Assembly (NCBI RefSeq): GCF_020184175.1
Contig: NW_026083074.1
Span: forward strand, 17,743-81,742
Direction of reading: 5' to 3'
Length of the DNA: 64,000 nucleotides
DNA from: Aphis gossypii
Lineage: Eukaryota > Arthropoda > Insecta > Hemiptera > Aphididae
In this document: one piece after another, positions 1-11,300 of the stretch
How positions within the stretch are numbered: position 1 is the first letter of the stretch
How the letters are laid out: every line of letters starts with the position of its first letter
The notes under the pieces: model-generated
Database searches by the model: none
The model's input: only the letters and a program-made list of their open reading frames with translations
What the model was told of the DNA's origin: nothing
Program-made: the position numbers and the translations under genes

Positions 1-624
1 ATATACAACCAATTGATATGGAGTCCAGTAATGAACAAACAACTTATCAGCGCTAACCATATGAATTTGACCACTAAATTTTCCATGCTTTAACTCAATT
101 AGGGATTTTATCGGGCACTTCTCATTAATTCCAAGCACATCATCTTTGAACTCTTGCTTGCATTTCCTTAAAACCGTTTTATTATAAATATTTGGAGGTA
201 ATTTGTCACCAAAATCGATTGAGGAAACAGCGTTTCGTTGCCAATTACTAGCACCAGAATGTAACAATTCTTTTCCAATATCATACCTTTTTTTACCATT
301 TAAGGGTCTTTTTGACATATGTTCCGGCCAATTATTTCTAGTGTCTTGAGTCACAATAGTTATGATGAGAGGAAATCCTTCCTTGGGTTTTTTTTCAGCC
401 CAACCAACTAGTTTTGATTGACAGTCTTTACATTTTCCTTCAAATTGTAAATAATGTTTACTGCGTTCAACAACTCTATTAACCCTGCAGTGTTTGTATA
501 CAAACGTACAAGGAACTTTATAATTGTTTAAAAACGTATCATTTATTATATTTGTCCATATACCCGGTTTTAATACTGTAAATTTTCTTTTTGTTTTCCC
601 ATAACTCATTTCAACGGGTTTCAT
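1..624 (-). CDS. Partial transposase-like protein with Cys pairs, runs off the window edge
   Basis: An open minus-strand frame runs without a stop from codons near 705 to the window edge; the first good Met is at 624 (about 208 codons visible, C-terminus missing). Visible features are a CK-x-C pair (KCKDCQSKLVGW), the stretch SNWQRNAV, and near the edge the motif VHYWTPYQLVVY. I associate that layout, a Cys-rich N-terminal half followed by an HYW..Q motif just before an RNase-H-like core, with MULE/NOF-like transposase genes of aphids, but the catalytic core lies outside the window, so the family is unproven. No intron is needed in the visible part. It could also be a host gene derived from a transposase. 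Confidence 0.45.
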   Translation of the reverse strand, partial: MKPVEMSYGKTKRKFTVLKPGIWTNIINDTFLNNYKVPCTFVYKHCRVNRVVERSKHYLQFEGKCKDCQSKLVGWAEKKPKEGFPLIITIVTQDTRNNWPEHMSKRPLNGKKRYDIGKELLHSGASNWQRNAVSSIDFGDKLPPNIYNKTVLRKCKQEFKDDVLGINEKCPIKSLIELKHGKFSGQIHMVSADKLFVHYWTPYQLVVY

Positions 625-659
625 TTTTAAAAATTCTTGATATGGGACTTCAAATTTAA

Positions 660-950
660 ATGATTTTAAATTCCCATCATAATAACATAGCAATAGATTC
701 TGAAGTTAATGATGTCGAAAATAATTATGAAGTTATTTGGACTAATCCTTCTCCGTCATCCACTAAATTTTGTCGTCCAATCAAATATATATTTAAAAAA
801 GAAACTATCGAGAGTACTAAAGAAGACGTTAAAGATATTGAAACACAAATACTTAAGCTTGTAAACACAGATGTAATTTTTAACGAATCAGTCGTTCATG
901 TCAAACATACTCTCATATTTTCAATGATTGATGGAAAGAAAAAATATTAG
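660..950 (+). pseudogene. Short fragment of an unclassified protein, possibly transposase-derived
   Basis: A 96-codon frame overlaps the 5' end of the divergent minus-strand frame. The second half (KLVNTDVIFNESVVHVKHT, then LIFSMIDGK) looks like real protein rather than AT-rich noise, and the ending LIFSMIDGK resembles a segment I have seen ahead of a Cys-rich region in aphid transposase-like proteins. The expected continuation is absent: the frame stops right after at 948-950. No further exon with a matching continuation was found downstream. I treat it as a remnant exon; function unknown. Confidence 0.3.
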
Positions 951-1431
951 TAAAATTTAACTCCAGAATTATGATTATAATTAAATTTCCTTTAGGTTTG
1001 TAATTCTATGACTGGAACATCTATCCAAACATGTTACATTTAAAGGTCTATTCTCACTGCTCTGGGCCGAGTTATATCATTTTTCAGCACATCCGGGTAA
1101 CCCGGGTGTTAGCATTCACACGATTCAGGAATCTGTCCGGGTGTACCTACAACTTTGTCGTTAGTTGTGATCAAGATTTGTAACCACGTGGTCATACATT
1201 ATATTTTAGTTTATTTTATAATATCATTTGCATATTTAATCATATTAGGTACATATTTGTAAATAATTATAGTTATTTAAATTTCAAATAATTGAGTATA
1301 CATTTTACCAACATTTAACCTTTAAAGTAAGTATAAATAATTAAATTACTTCATAGACCTAACCTAACCTTACGTAGTTATACACAAATTGATAAAATTA
1401 ATTTAATAATTTTAATTTAATCATTAGCAAA
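951..1431. other. Intergenic; short CCTAA run
   Basis: No reading frame of note. The stretch holds a locally GC-rich patch near 1060-1150 containing a CCGGGTAACCCGGG palindrome, and three CCTAA-type repeats at about 1357-1371, matching the insect telomere motif in its C-rich strand. The patch could be a Harbinger end, but no matching inverted copy was found beyond 4086. Confidence 0.4.
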
Positions 1432-2166
1432 ATGGATTTTACTAATAAAGAACTTGCTATGATCGCATTACTGCTTGATGAGGACGAGCAAGTAGCCCAA
1501 GAGCCTCGTAGGTACTGGGTTCACTCTGCTTGGAAGAAGCGTGAGAACGAAGGAGAGTTCCAAACTTTATACAAGGAGCTGATAGACGACGAAACTGAAT
1601 TTCACGAATATTTTAGAATGTCCATGCACTGCTCCTATGTCTTGTTTAAAAAAATCGAAAAGTACATTAAAAAACAAGATACAAATTTCAGGAAATGTAT
1701 ACCACCTAAGCACCGTTTAGCTGTTTGTTTAAGGTAAAAAATTAATATTCAGTGAACGATTGAATTTAACTTGAGTATTATTTAACTGTATTTTAATAGA
1801 TACCTAAATTGTATAGTAAAAACAAAAAATACGTTACATTTAATCACAGTAAAATAGTAAATAGTAAAAATTAAATTAAAATTAAGAATTAAACCCATAT
1901 TAAAAAATATTTTTCTATCTTAAGACTGATGATAATTAAATATTTAAAATAATAATAATAATACTTAATATTCAAAATAAAAATAATAACCTTGAACATT
2001 TTTAAGAATACTTTTTCCTGTATGTGAAAACAATTGTTATAATTATAGTAATATATAAAATTAAAATAAATAATACAAATAGTAAACATATACAAAAACA
2101 TATTTATTTTAATTAATATTAAACTTAAATTTTGAAGAATAATATTACTATTTATACAGATTAAAA

Positions 2167-2900
2167 TTAACCCATATTTAGGTAGCGTGGTTGCTCATCA
2201 TTGCTCTCGCGTGAAGTCACTTCAGTTAAGTTTTGTTGTATGAATCGCGGATAACTTTGATGTACTTCAGGTTCAGGGAAATGTGCTGAAGTCCAGACGT
2301 TATTATTTTGTGAAGGTGGAATGTATGAACGTTGACGTTGGTTACTAATTATTTGTTGCATTTTAATATCTTGAACGGCAGTACAAATCTTAGTTTTAGC
2401 TAGATTAACATGGTATGGATCAAACGACCTAAGCGTGGCTGCTATTCCCATCAAAAATGCATCAATATGGTCCTTTTCACGATCTTTGTTTTCTAAAATA
2501 TACCTCATCAGCGTTGATGAGGCTGTTTCTTGTCCTTTATTTTTTTAAATCTGATAGAGCCAATTCGAGGAGATCCACGTTGAATACACTGTTGTGGTTC
2601 TATTGGTGTGGAATGCTGTACTATATTATCTGCACTATCATTAGAAATTTGGTTTTCAGAGATAATCTTTATATTATTAAGTCCAATATTTTCTGGCACT
2701 TCATATTCATCCTCTTCTTCGGAATTACTGCGACTTTCGATATTTGTAGTAGTTGGTCTTTCTTGAAAATAAGGTTTTAAAAAACTAAGTTGGTCTTCAT
2801 ATTTATATTTTAGTATTTTTTTTGATGCTTGACCACTTGAAGTCTTTTTTTATTTAAAACTTTTCTATACTAGTCTCTTATATTTGACCACCAAGCTTTA
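2167..2900 (-). pseudogene. MADF/BESS-domain protein, Harbinger partner gene, decayed
   Basis: Read on the minus strand, 2900-2780 keeps the end of a MADF domain (AWWSNIRD, a stop in place of the next codon, then a frame change and LKYKYEDQLSFLKPYFQERP). An acidic linker follows, then a second frameshift near 2530, then a BESS-type motif (HIDAFLMGIAATLRSFDP) ending with a stop at 2167. Harbinger elements commonly carry a second gene for a Myb/MADF DNA-binding protein that assists the transposase; this is its remnant. At least one stop and two frameshifts break it, and the N-terminal start was not found. Its unusual place is inside the transposase intron in the opposite orientation. Confidence 0.75.
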
Positions 2901-2988
2901 CACACAGTACCTAATATTTAAAAAAAAAACTAGTACTATAACTAGATTTAGAGTCTTATAGTTACGTAAAACGAAGTATACTAATAAT

Positions 2989-3485
2989 TAGAGCTGTGAA
3001 TTTAATGCACTAAAATACCTTAAAAAAATGCATTTGAAATGTCAAAAAAATGCAATAAAATATGCATTCAAAACTACATAAATTATAGTTTAAAATGCAC
3101 TTAAAATATTTTTTAATTTTTATATTGACATTGATATTAGTATATTATATGCATAAAAATGTATTTATTTAATAAAAAAAAATTAGATCTAATTTGAATT
3201 TTGATTTTGAAGTTGATTTATTCTTTAATAATACTATTCGCCTGAAACATTTTTAAAAGGTTTTTAAAGATGTTAATTTACGGAATTTAAGTAAAAATAT
3301 CGGAAAATGAATTAAAAAGGAAAATATGACCTAAAAAATTAAAAACGTTAAAAATGCAAAAAATTTTTAAAATATAAATTCCATAAATAGATTTGTTGTT
3401 ACATAATCCAAATTATGTTCTTACAAAGCTATACGTTTCACAATCACTAAAAAAAATTGCACTCTCCCAAAAATTCACAGCTTTA
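2989..3485. mobile_element. 497-bp non-autonomous hAT-type MITE
   Basis: Ends are TAGAGCTGTGAATTT and its near-inverted partner AAATTCACAGCTTTA (one mismatch). The 8-bp direct repeat CTAATAAT flanks both sides (2981-2988 and 3486-3493), the target-site size typical of hAT elements. The interior is AT-rich with repeated ATGCATTTTTT-like words and no coding potential. It lies in the Harbinger transposase intron, between the MADF remnant and exon 2. Confidence 0.8.
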
Positions 3486-4086
3486 CTAATAATGTACTAT
3501 TCATTATTATTATAATCATAAATTATTGAAAATTACTATTTATGTATTAATTTACAAATATATATATTTTGTTTTAAATTAAACTTATTCAAAATTAATC
3601 AAGTAAAAACATAAATTATAAAAAAATAAAAATAAAACCATGCTCTTTGTAGTTTTAATAAATCCAAGCCTAGTCTTTATATATGTATTATCATAATTCA
3701 TAACTAAATAGAAAATTATAAAATAAATTTCAGATTTTTGGCGACAGGAGATTCTTTTAAAACTATCATTTAGTTATCGTTTAGGACATTCTACAGTATA
3801 TGAAATAGTGACAGATGCTTGTAAAGTATTGGTTGAAAAATTAATGACAGAAGTAATGCCACTCCCTACCGAAAACAAATGGAGAGAGATCGCAGACGAA
3901 TTCTGGAATTGTTGGGATTTTCCAAATTGTATTGGGTATGAAAAAATACATCACCAACATCAACGACTCAAGAAACACCTCAATACTGAAGATACCAGGA
4001 GGATTGGACAAAATCGATTCTCACAGACAAATTCCATATTATTTTCGAGAAACTTCTTAAGCTTACTTTGGTTCACCATTCTCTGA

Positions 4087-5842
4087 GTACAAACCTATAT
4101 TGGTATATTTTCTTTATTGTTTAAAACTTAAATTGTTTATAAAATCATTTACACTGCCAAACATCCAATAATATTCATCCTAAATCCTATATCCAAATTT
4201 TAGTCTTTATTTAACTTTTTCCTATTTATGCCAAGCATCTATCAATATAAATTATAACTCGAGTCCAATATTCCATAGTTTGTGTAAAGAGTAATAAGAT
4301 TGTAATTAATAATGTTCATCAACTCATGACACCGAGATATCTATACAATCCAAAATAATACAACTATCCATAAAGAAGGTAAGTGGAATTTCAATCTGTA
4401 TAGTTTTACTTCGATATAATAACATATCGTAGTAGAATAAAGTAATGTAGACAAGGCATCCAATTACTATCATTTAATAATTTATTACCCATATGACCTG
4501 TTTATTTTACCAATCACCAATTTACTACCACCCCCCTATACCGTGCCAATATTTTACTTATTTTAATCTACTACAAATGGTCCCCAATTAGTAGCCTTGA
4601 TTTCCTTATTTTATTTTACTACAATTGTTTTAGTTTTTGATAAGCTATTAGTGCTGGTCTACTAATAAAAAACAACAATAAAATGCTATAAATTTATATA
4701 GTTAGTCCTAAAATTAAGGTACCTACCACATATTTTAAAGCTGTAATGAGTTTACCTAATTTCATAACAAAATCAAGCAGTTTAAAATAATATGCTAATC
4801 GTTTGAAACATAGTTGTTATATAGGTAAGTAAATGTGTACAATATTGCACCTAGAATATAGTTAAAGGTAAAGCGCGGATTTCTTTGCAATTGTACATTT
4901 TTTTCCTTTTCATATTTTTGGATTTTTGTCAATAATATTTACGAATCATAAAATGTCAATCAAAAGATGTATATATTTTATACAAACAGCACTATAAGTC
5001 GGGTGTATGTTAATTAATTTGAAATTTTATATTTAACCACAGGATAATGTAAAGATAAAATATTGATAAAAAAAAAAAAAAAAAACAATAATTTTTTAGT
5101 TTTAAAAATAATACTTTTGGCCGCCTAAAATCGTCTCTTATACCACTGTGCAGCGTAGCAAAAAACGATTTATCATACAATTTCTATTTGAAAACCTGAA
5201 GTACGCTCTCGTGATTCAGTATAACAATAAACAATATTTTTTTTTTATTAATATATAAAGTAAAATAAAATACTAATGTACATGTTATGTAATTTTTTTA
5301 AGTTTTAGCTATTTTAAATACATTTTTTTAATGCATTTTTTGAGCCTGTGCCTTGTAAGTCATTTTTGCATTTTTTGCTAATTTTAATGTTATTAAAATC
5401 CCAGCCCTACTTATTAGGTATACGTATACAATAGTCAAAAACCTAAAAATATATATGTGAACATTTTTTTTTTTTTTTTGACAAGTATTTTAAGTTCAAA
5501 TTTGAACAAAATTAAATACTTAAATGATGAATTACAATTTTAATTTTAATTTATTTTGTTGTAATTTAAAAATATTATGCGTGGATACCTAAATCTTTTC
5601 ATATTTATTATTATATTTTGAACACACAAAAATATTTTCATTTTTCAAAAGCAATGTTGCCGGACATAAATATTTTAACAGCAATAATATTATAAAATAT
5701 ACCTACGTAGTATTCAGTAGTAACAAAATAGGCTGACAGCCCATTTATTTTGTTTTTCGAATACAATAATGGGTTTATATCATTTAATTCTAACTTAACA
5801 CGTTTATTAAAGTGATCTCGACACCTACAACTTAACTATATA
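4087..5842. other. AT-rich gene-free stretch
   Basis: No supported gene. It contains a poly-A run near 5071 and a poly-T run near 5467. AAAATCCCAGCCCTA at about 5395-5409 looks like the right end of a hAT-type repeat (TAGGGCTGGG type), but no left partner was found. 5695-5830 is related to 43270-43400, so the Tigger element landed in a dispersed repeat. Confidence 0.4.
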
Positions 5843-5866
5843 CAGTACTCCCTCGTTAACACGAAC
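5843..5866 (+). repeat. Left terminal inverted repeat of the Tigger element
   Basis: Begins CAGTACTCCCTCG and is the exact reverse complement of 8169-8192. TA precedes it. Confidence 0.95.
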
Positions 5867-6177
5867 ACGACGGGACCACAAAATAACCTGTTCGTGTTAA
5901 AACGTGTTAAAAGAATTTGTGTAAACTGATAGGTTTAACACGAATTTGTTCGTGTTATCAGAGAAGGTTAAATCTACATAATACGTTTTTTTACACTCAA
6001 ATACATTTTTTTTATTAAGTAATCTTCAAAATATAAATGTACATTACTTTGGTACATACATACTACATATAAACAAATATTTGAAATATTTTTAATTAAT
6101 TAATTACTACGCTACATTACATATTATATAAAGAAATATTTTTAAGACATTTGTTCAAAAAAAAAATAATTTAAAAC

Positions 6178-7706
6178 TCACGTCGGTTTAAAAAAGTCGG
6201 TGATAGGTTTCTGGGTGAATGTAACTTCATAGTTTTCTAAGCACTGTTTTCTGATGCTGTTCAACTGGTCATCAAATTTGCAATCTAACTCTGCACTGGT
6301 TTGGGAAAATTTTGCGAGGGTATCAAAGGCTGCCAACACATCAGCCCGAGAGGGTTTATCCACTGGAGGTTCAGTAGATTCAATTTCTTGATCTGAGATT
6401 TCGGGGTTTTCATCTTCTCCAGCATTTTCATCGCAGATCTCGAGATCATTATCCATTTGTATAAAACTTGAAAAAGTTTGAGCATTTTCATTAGAAGTTA
6501 CAGCTAACAATTTATTCCAATCGTCCTCAATCACATCCTCAATGTGTATTTCAGGGGTTAAGTTGGTGTCGTTTTCAATGTTCCAGGCTTTCTTAAAACA
6601 ATTACTGATCGTTGTTGCAGTTAAATCATTCCACGATACAGCCATTGCCCTCATCGCTTGTAAAATATTCCATTTTACACATGGTTGATCGGAATCAAGG
6701 CATAACAGTGCATGGCGTACAAGTCTAGTCTTGAAATATCGTTTAAAAGCTGCAATTATTCCTTGATCCAGAGGTTGTAACCTGGATGTGCAATTTGGAG
6801 GAAAATAAACTATTTTTACATTTGGCAATTCTAGGTCTCCAATATTATTATGGGCACTGCAATTGTCCATAGTCAAAAGTACATTTCTATTCTGAAGTGC
6901 CATTTTTCGTTGAAATTTAAGTAACCATAGGCGAAAAGATGTTGAATCGACCCACGCGTTTTTTTGATTAGTGTATTCAAATGGAAGACTAAGCTTATTT
7001 ACGTTTTTAAAGCATCTGGGGTTTTGATATTTGCCTATCACCCAAAGCTTGAGTTTTTCAGAGCCAGTAGATTTGCAGCACAACACAACAGTCAATCTCT
7101 CTTTACTCTTTGCACCCCCATGCGACTTCACTCCTTTAAAATCCAATGAACGGTCGGGCAATAAATTATAAAAAACACCGGTCTCATCAATATTGAAGAT
7201 ATCATTTTCGCTATAGGATTGCCTCACCTTTACGAACCCTTGAAGCCATATATTTACGTCTTCATCTGCAACTTTATTTGCCTCGCCGCTCAAAACATGA
7301 CAAGAAATATTATACCGTTTTTGAAATCTCCATAACCAGCCATCAGAACACGCCATATGCTCAACGCCATTGGAAATACAAATCTCCTTTGCTTTCTCCC
7401 GCACAAGTGCACCTGATAGTGGAATGTTGGAGTCTCTGGCTTTTTTGAACCACTTCAAAGTTCCTTTTCAACGTCTTCAAGCATGAGTTTTCGTAGACGC
7501 TTTGTACTGTTGGTTGAACCAAGCGCAACTGCTTCGTCAATCTTATCTTTATTTTTAATAATTGTTGATAATGTTGATTTTGGAATGCCAAATTTCTCCG
7601 CGATTTTGGTTTTAGGCAGTGTACCTTTTTCGACTTCTACTAAAATGAGTTGTTTAGTTTTTAGATCTATAGACATTTGCTTCCTTTTCGAACTCATTTT
7701 GGTCAA
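6178..7706 (-). pseudogene. Tigger/Jerky-like transposase (CENP-B HTH plus DDE), one frameshift
   Basis: Two overlapping frames together cover about 508 codons, the usual Tigger length. The first (7706-7455) gives a CENP-B-type helix-turn-helix (KTKIAEKFGIPKSTLSTII); it ends at a stop near 7455 because one T appears to be missing near 7462, where the second frame (7458-6178) takes over without a gap. The second holds the CENP-B HTH (GVEHMACSDGWLWRFQKR) and the DDE core: NIDETGVF (first Asp), TMDNCSAH (second Asp) and LQPLDQGIIAAFKRYFK (third Asp, about 34 residues on). An acidic C-terminus follows. Cut-and-paste transposition at TA is the family activity. Apart from the single-base loss all key residues are present, so the element looks fairly young. 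Confidence 0.93.
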
Positions 7707-8168
7707 TCACTAACGACACCAACAAAGTCAACTGACCAACTGATCGATAGAGCAATTATTAGTTTAAACGAGAGCGATTATCGCCGAACTAGATTGCACA
7801 CATATAAATTTACACATGTATACATAATACATATAATGTATACCTACAATAGAGAATATGTACATACATATTAGAGATAAGATAAGATATCGATAAAACT
7901 GTGTTACATATAAAGATTAAATTACTAACGACTATACGAGTAATAAAACGAAAATAGATACATACATACATATGTACAGATTGACATTTTTCTGTTCGTG
8001 TTAATCAACAAAACGACAATATGGTACCTAAAATTTGTTCGAGTTTCGTGTTAACCGAAATAATTCGTATAAAGCGAGGAAATAAAAAAAAACCCTATCT
8101 TATAGTATAGAGATCTTTCTCGGGACCGAAAAACCTGTTCGCGTTATCCAATAATTTGTGTTAACCGA

Positions 8169-8192
8169 GTTCGTGTTAACGAGGGAGTACTG
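8169..8192 (-). repeat. Right terminal inverted repeat of the Tigger element
   Basis: Ends CGAGGGAGTACTG and mirrors 5843-5866. TA follows at 8193-8194. Confidence 0.95.
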
Positions 8193-8194
8193 TA

Positions 8195-8963
8195 GCAGAA
8201 TTAGAGGTATCCACTTAGCCACTATTTCGTCTTTTATCTAGTTTCAACTATATATCTATATTTAGGTGCTAAATCATAAACTGTACAGCATATAATTATT
8301 ATAATTAACTTAACTTTTAAGTTATTTTTAAAAATACAAGATAACAAGAACAAATTTATATTTTACAATAAAATAATATGTATGCAATTTATTTCACGCT
8401 TCTATCATAACCATAAAACTATTTTTGTAACATTTTAAAAAGTACTAATAATAACATATTTACATACAAGTTGTATTTTTAAGGAAGTATTAATATATTA
8501 TAAGTAGTTAGTAGGTATAGTGTAAATCAAATAGGTATACAGTATACTCATTGATTAAAAACCAATACAGTATAAAATGTATATTAGTATAAGCAGTGTA
8601 TTTAATCAATGGTGTTGTGATGTTTACTATAGCCATACCACAAAAAAGTAAAAATGAAACTAACAACAAAATAATTTTAGTTTAAATTAATATTTTTAAA
8701 CATTGAAATGTACATTATATTTAACCCATCGGCTAACTTATAATTATTAGTTAATACTGATTAATAGTTATACTTATTATTATTATAATTAGATACCTTT
8801 GGAGTCATTGTATTTCGTAAAACATATACGAGTTAGAATACTATATTCTTCAAAAACAAAATATATTGTCTTCATTCGAAAAGTGTTAACTGAATGATAT
8901 TCCGTAAATATGTAAAATAAAATGGATAACAGAAGATAAGGAATTATTGGTTATAAGTAGAAA
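8195..8963. other. Gene-free stretch downstream of truncated gypsy A
   Basis: AT-rich sequence with no frame of note. The pol region expected after gag A on the minus strand is absent, so the retroelement ends at or near 8964. Confidence 0.5.
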
Positions 8964-10498
8964 TCAGTGACGCGGATAATTATTACTATTATTATTATTG
9001 CGACCAAAATTATTAAAATTATTATTACGACTAACATTATTATAATTATTAGGACTTTGTCTATTCTGACCACGATTATAATTTTGCTTATAACCGAATT
9101 TCTGTCCATTTGGATTATTTCCCTGATAGTTATTTGACCAACGATCTCCGTTATTATTTTTATTTCCGTTCTGATTTACTTTAGTTTCGTTATTTTGTAA
9201 TTCTTCGTTAAAACTAAATTCGATTTCCAACTGCCTAGCCATTTGCATTGCCAGTTCTAACGTTTCTGGGTTCCTAGCTCGTAATATTGTTTGTAAATCC
9301 ATTGTAACAATTATAAATATAAGTATGTTACATGACACTTATATATATATGAACGTTACTGCTGACTAATACACATACACACATACATATATATAATTGT
9401 AAGGCCTATGGCCAGGACAATGAATGTATACGTAGTCAGTCGATTGTACACCTTCTAGACATTAAATAGTTTCAGGACTCCGTTCGACCACGTATAAGTC
9501 ATTTTTAGTATAGAAGATTACTGTGAGTAACATTATTTATAAGTCTTTAATATATAATAAATATTAATAATAACTGAAACTGAATCCTCGTTTATTTACA
9601 TTACTTTTAAGATTCCGATATCTACCCCAGGCTACGGTAATCATATCTATAGGGTCCTACGACTCTCCCTAGATATCTTATATTTAACTGGTCCTTCCCC
9701 GACCACGTTACACCATTTTCAACCCATTTATATAAATTGCTAAAGCCTGATCTTTTAAAGTTTGCCTCAAAATTCTCGATTCTTCCGATGTTTTATTCGC
9801 CAAAGTTGCATTACATAAATTATAATACAATTGTTCTACGCGACCCGTATAAGTTAGTACATCTTCGTCATTTTTTATACGAACAGAATTTAATCCTATC
9901 TGTAATGTTTGTGGTGACAATTGCTGTTCAAAAGCCCCCCGTAATATTTTTTTAATGGTTTCCCAATCACTGGTTTCCCTATACCGACATACTTCTAACG
10001 CTTTGCCAGTAATCCTAGTATTAATAAATTTCACTAATAAGGGTATAGTTCTTTATCTACGGCCTCACATGCATAATCGCATGCCCGTATGAACGAACAA
10101 ACGTCTTTTGCATCGGCGCAAATTGGTATCATAGCAGTGACCTGCTCAATTGTAGCCTTTACACTAGACATTTTTGTTCTTTGCTTCCTTTTCACTGGTC
10201 CTAATTCTGAATGGATTAAATTTGGTGTACTACGTAACCCTATTAATCTTTGTTCTAATCCTGTATTCGAGTCTTCTTTAACAGTAGTATCTAACAAACT
10301 TTTCCCTGTGTTTTTCCTTATTAATTCCCTGTGTAGAGTCGCTACCCTCTTTCGTATTTATAGTTATGTTACTATTTATCTACTTCAATACTTTTATCTA
10401 ATTCTACTTGAGTTCCGATTTCTTTTGTTGTATCTGTTTTCTCTTCCGAACTATTACTATCGTTTTCACTATAACATTTCTTCTTTTTCCTTATTCAT
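8964..10498 (-). pseudogene. gag of gypsy family A, split by a solo LTR
   Basis: Translation probably starts at the ATG at 10498 (MNKEKEE), with an acidic Ser/Glu-rich leader, as also seen at 19918 in the second copy. Frames at 10297-10034 and 10034-9708 carry the capsid-like helices (IPICADAKDVCSFIRACDYA, later YTGRVEQLYYNLCNATLA). They are joined by a one-base frameshift near 10034. The frame breaks at 9713 where a solo LTR is inserted and resumes at 9302 (MDLQTILRARNPETLELAMQ), ending in an Asn/Gly-rich nucleic-acid-binding-like tail at 8964. If the LTR and one copy of its target duplication are removed the two parts join in frame. Zinc knuckles are not seen; the Asn-rich tail may take their role. 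Confidence 0.8.
9303..9712 (-). mobile_element. Solo LTR, family C, inserted in gag A
   Basis: The 410-bp segment has 6-bp inverted ends (TGTAAC and GTTACA), standard TG...CA LTR termini, and an exact 4-bp target duplication CCAT (9299-9302 and 9713-9716). On the minus strand it begins TGTAACGTGGTCGGGGAAGG, and includes AATAAA-type words near 9585 that could serve as a poly(A) signal. No internal retroelement sequence remains, so it arose by LTR-LTR recombination. The strand is chosen from the similarity of its start to other LTRs and is uncertain. Confidence 0.85.
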
Positions 10499-10779
10499 AC
10501 GTTTATTTTTATATTCATTTATTATAACTTAAATTAAATATGTTTTATTTCTTAAAATAAATTTTTTATTATTTTTTTTTTCAATTAAATAATCAAACAT
10601 TAATTTCTTTAAATAGGTAATATTTATCAATGTATTTTATTATAAAATTCTCATAATATTTTTATTATTCCCCCAATTATTTCTATCTATATTTTTTTTA
10701 TTATTATATTTTTTTTTTTTACTTAGGATTTTTTCTCTAAAATCTACAATATACGTCAAGTAATTTTTTCAACACTATA

Positions 10780-11300
10780 GGACTTTCTCGCCTATAAAAT
10801 TCACAATTATCTTTTAATTATAACACGGCTTATTTCTGCCTAATAAAATTTCCGATTATTAAAATCGCTAAATACGGCTCTTCCCGGCCTAAAATAAATT
10901 CACAATTATTTTTTTCACAAAATACGGCTCTTTCTGGCCCAATAAAATTCACAATTATTTTTCAATATACGGCTCTTCTCGGCCCAATAAAATTCCCAAT
11001 TATTTTTCAATATACGGCTCTTCTCGGCCCAATAAAATTCACAATTATTTAATTCACAATATATATGGCTCAAATCCGCCCCAAAATAATTCCTTTCATC
11101 AACTTTTAAAATATGGCACTTTTTCAGCCTAAATAAATTCAACACTTTTAATTCTCAATATATGGCTCAAATCCGCCCCAAATTAATTCCTTTCATCAAC
11201 TTTTAAAATATGGCACTTTTTCAGCCTAAATAATTCAATATATAAGGACTTATTACTTGCCTTCCCAATAATTCAATAAATAAGGTCTTAACTGCCTTCA
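10780..11300 (-). repeat. Degenerate tandem repeats in the family-A leader
   Basis: Four units of about 45-52 bp built around CGGCTCTTCTCGGCCCAATA lie between about 10870 and 11060, followed by two units of about 96 bp around TGGCTCAAATCCGCCCCAAA. The second retroelement copy keeps only one or two of the first type (20005-20060) and two of the second, so unit number differs between copies. Confidence 0.7.

Larger units (their letters stand above)
1432..4086 (+). pseudogene. PIF/Harbinger (HARBI1-like) transposase, truncated, one intron
   Basis: Exon 1 (1432-1733) starts at ATG and encodes the HARBI1 N-terminus: RRYWVHSAWKKRENEGEF, a YFRMS motif and the IPPKHRLAVCLR box. A GT donor follows at 1734; the acceptor at 3731-3733 leads to exon 2 at 3734, which continues in frame as FLATGDSFKTISFSYRLGHS and ends in WDFPNCIG near 3940. 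In intact HARBI1 proteins this is followed by DGKH and the DDE catalytic core; here unrelated residues and a stop at 4084-4086 follow. The catalytic half is therefore lost and the gene cannot mobilise anything. The ~2.0-kb intron holds an antisense MADF pseudogene and a MITE. Confidence 0.85.
5843..8192 (-). mobile_element. Tigger/pogo (Tc1-mariner superfamily) DNA transposon, full length
   Basis: The 2350-bp element has perfect terminal inverted repeats of 24 bp beginning CAGTACTCCCTCGTTAACAC (5843-5866 and 8169-8192) and is flanked by TA on both sides (5841-5842 and 8193-8194), the target duplication of Tc1/mariner elements. Inside both ends the word TTCGTGTTA and close variants recur several times, which suggests multiple binding sites for the CENP-B-like DNA-binding domain. 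It carries one minus-strand transposase gene with a single frameshift. Confidence 0.95.

Noticed and set aside
1889..2101. 70-codon minus-strand frame rich in Ile, Tyr and Phe
   Set aside because: Low-complexity translation of AT-rich DNA, no motif, inside the Harbinger intron.
2457..2780. 107-codon plus-strand frame
   Set aside because: Antisense shadow of the MADF remnant.
5395..5409. Possible right end of a hAT-type MITE (AAAATCCCAGCCCTA)
   Set aside because: No left partner or target duplication was found.
10089..10532. 147-codon plus-strand frame
   Set aside because: Antisense to gag A; hydrophobic content reflects the complementary base composition.
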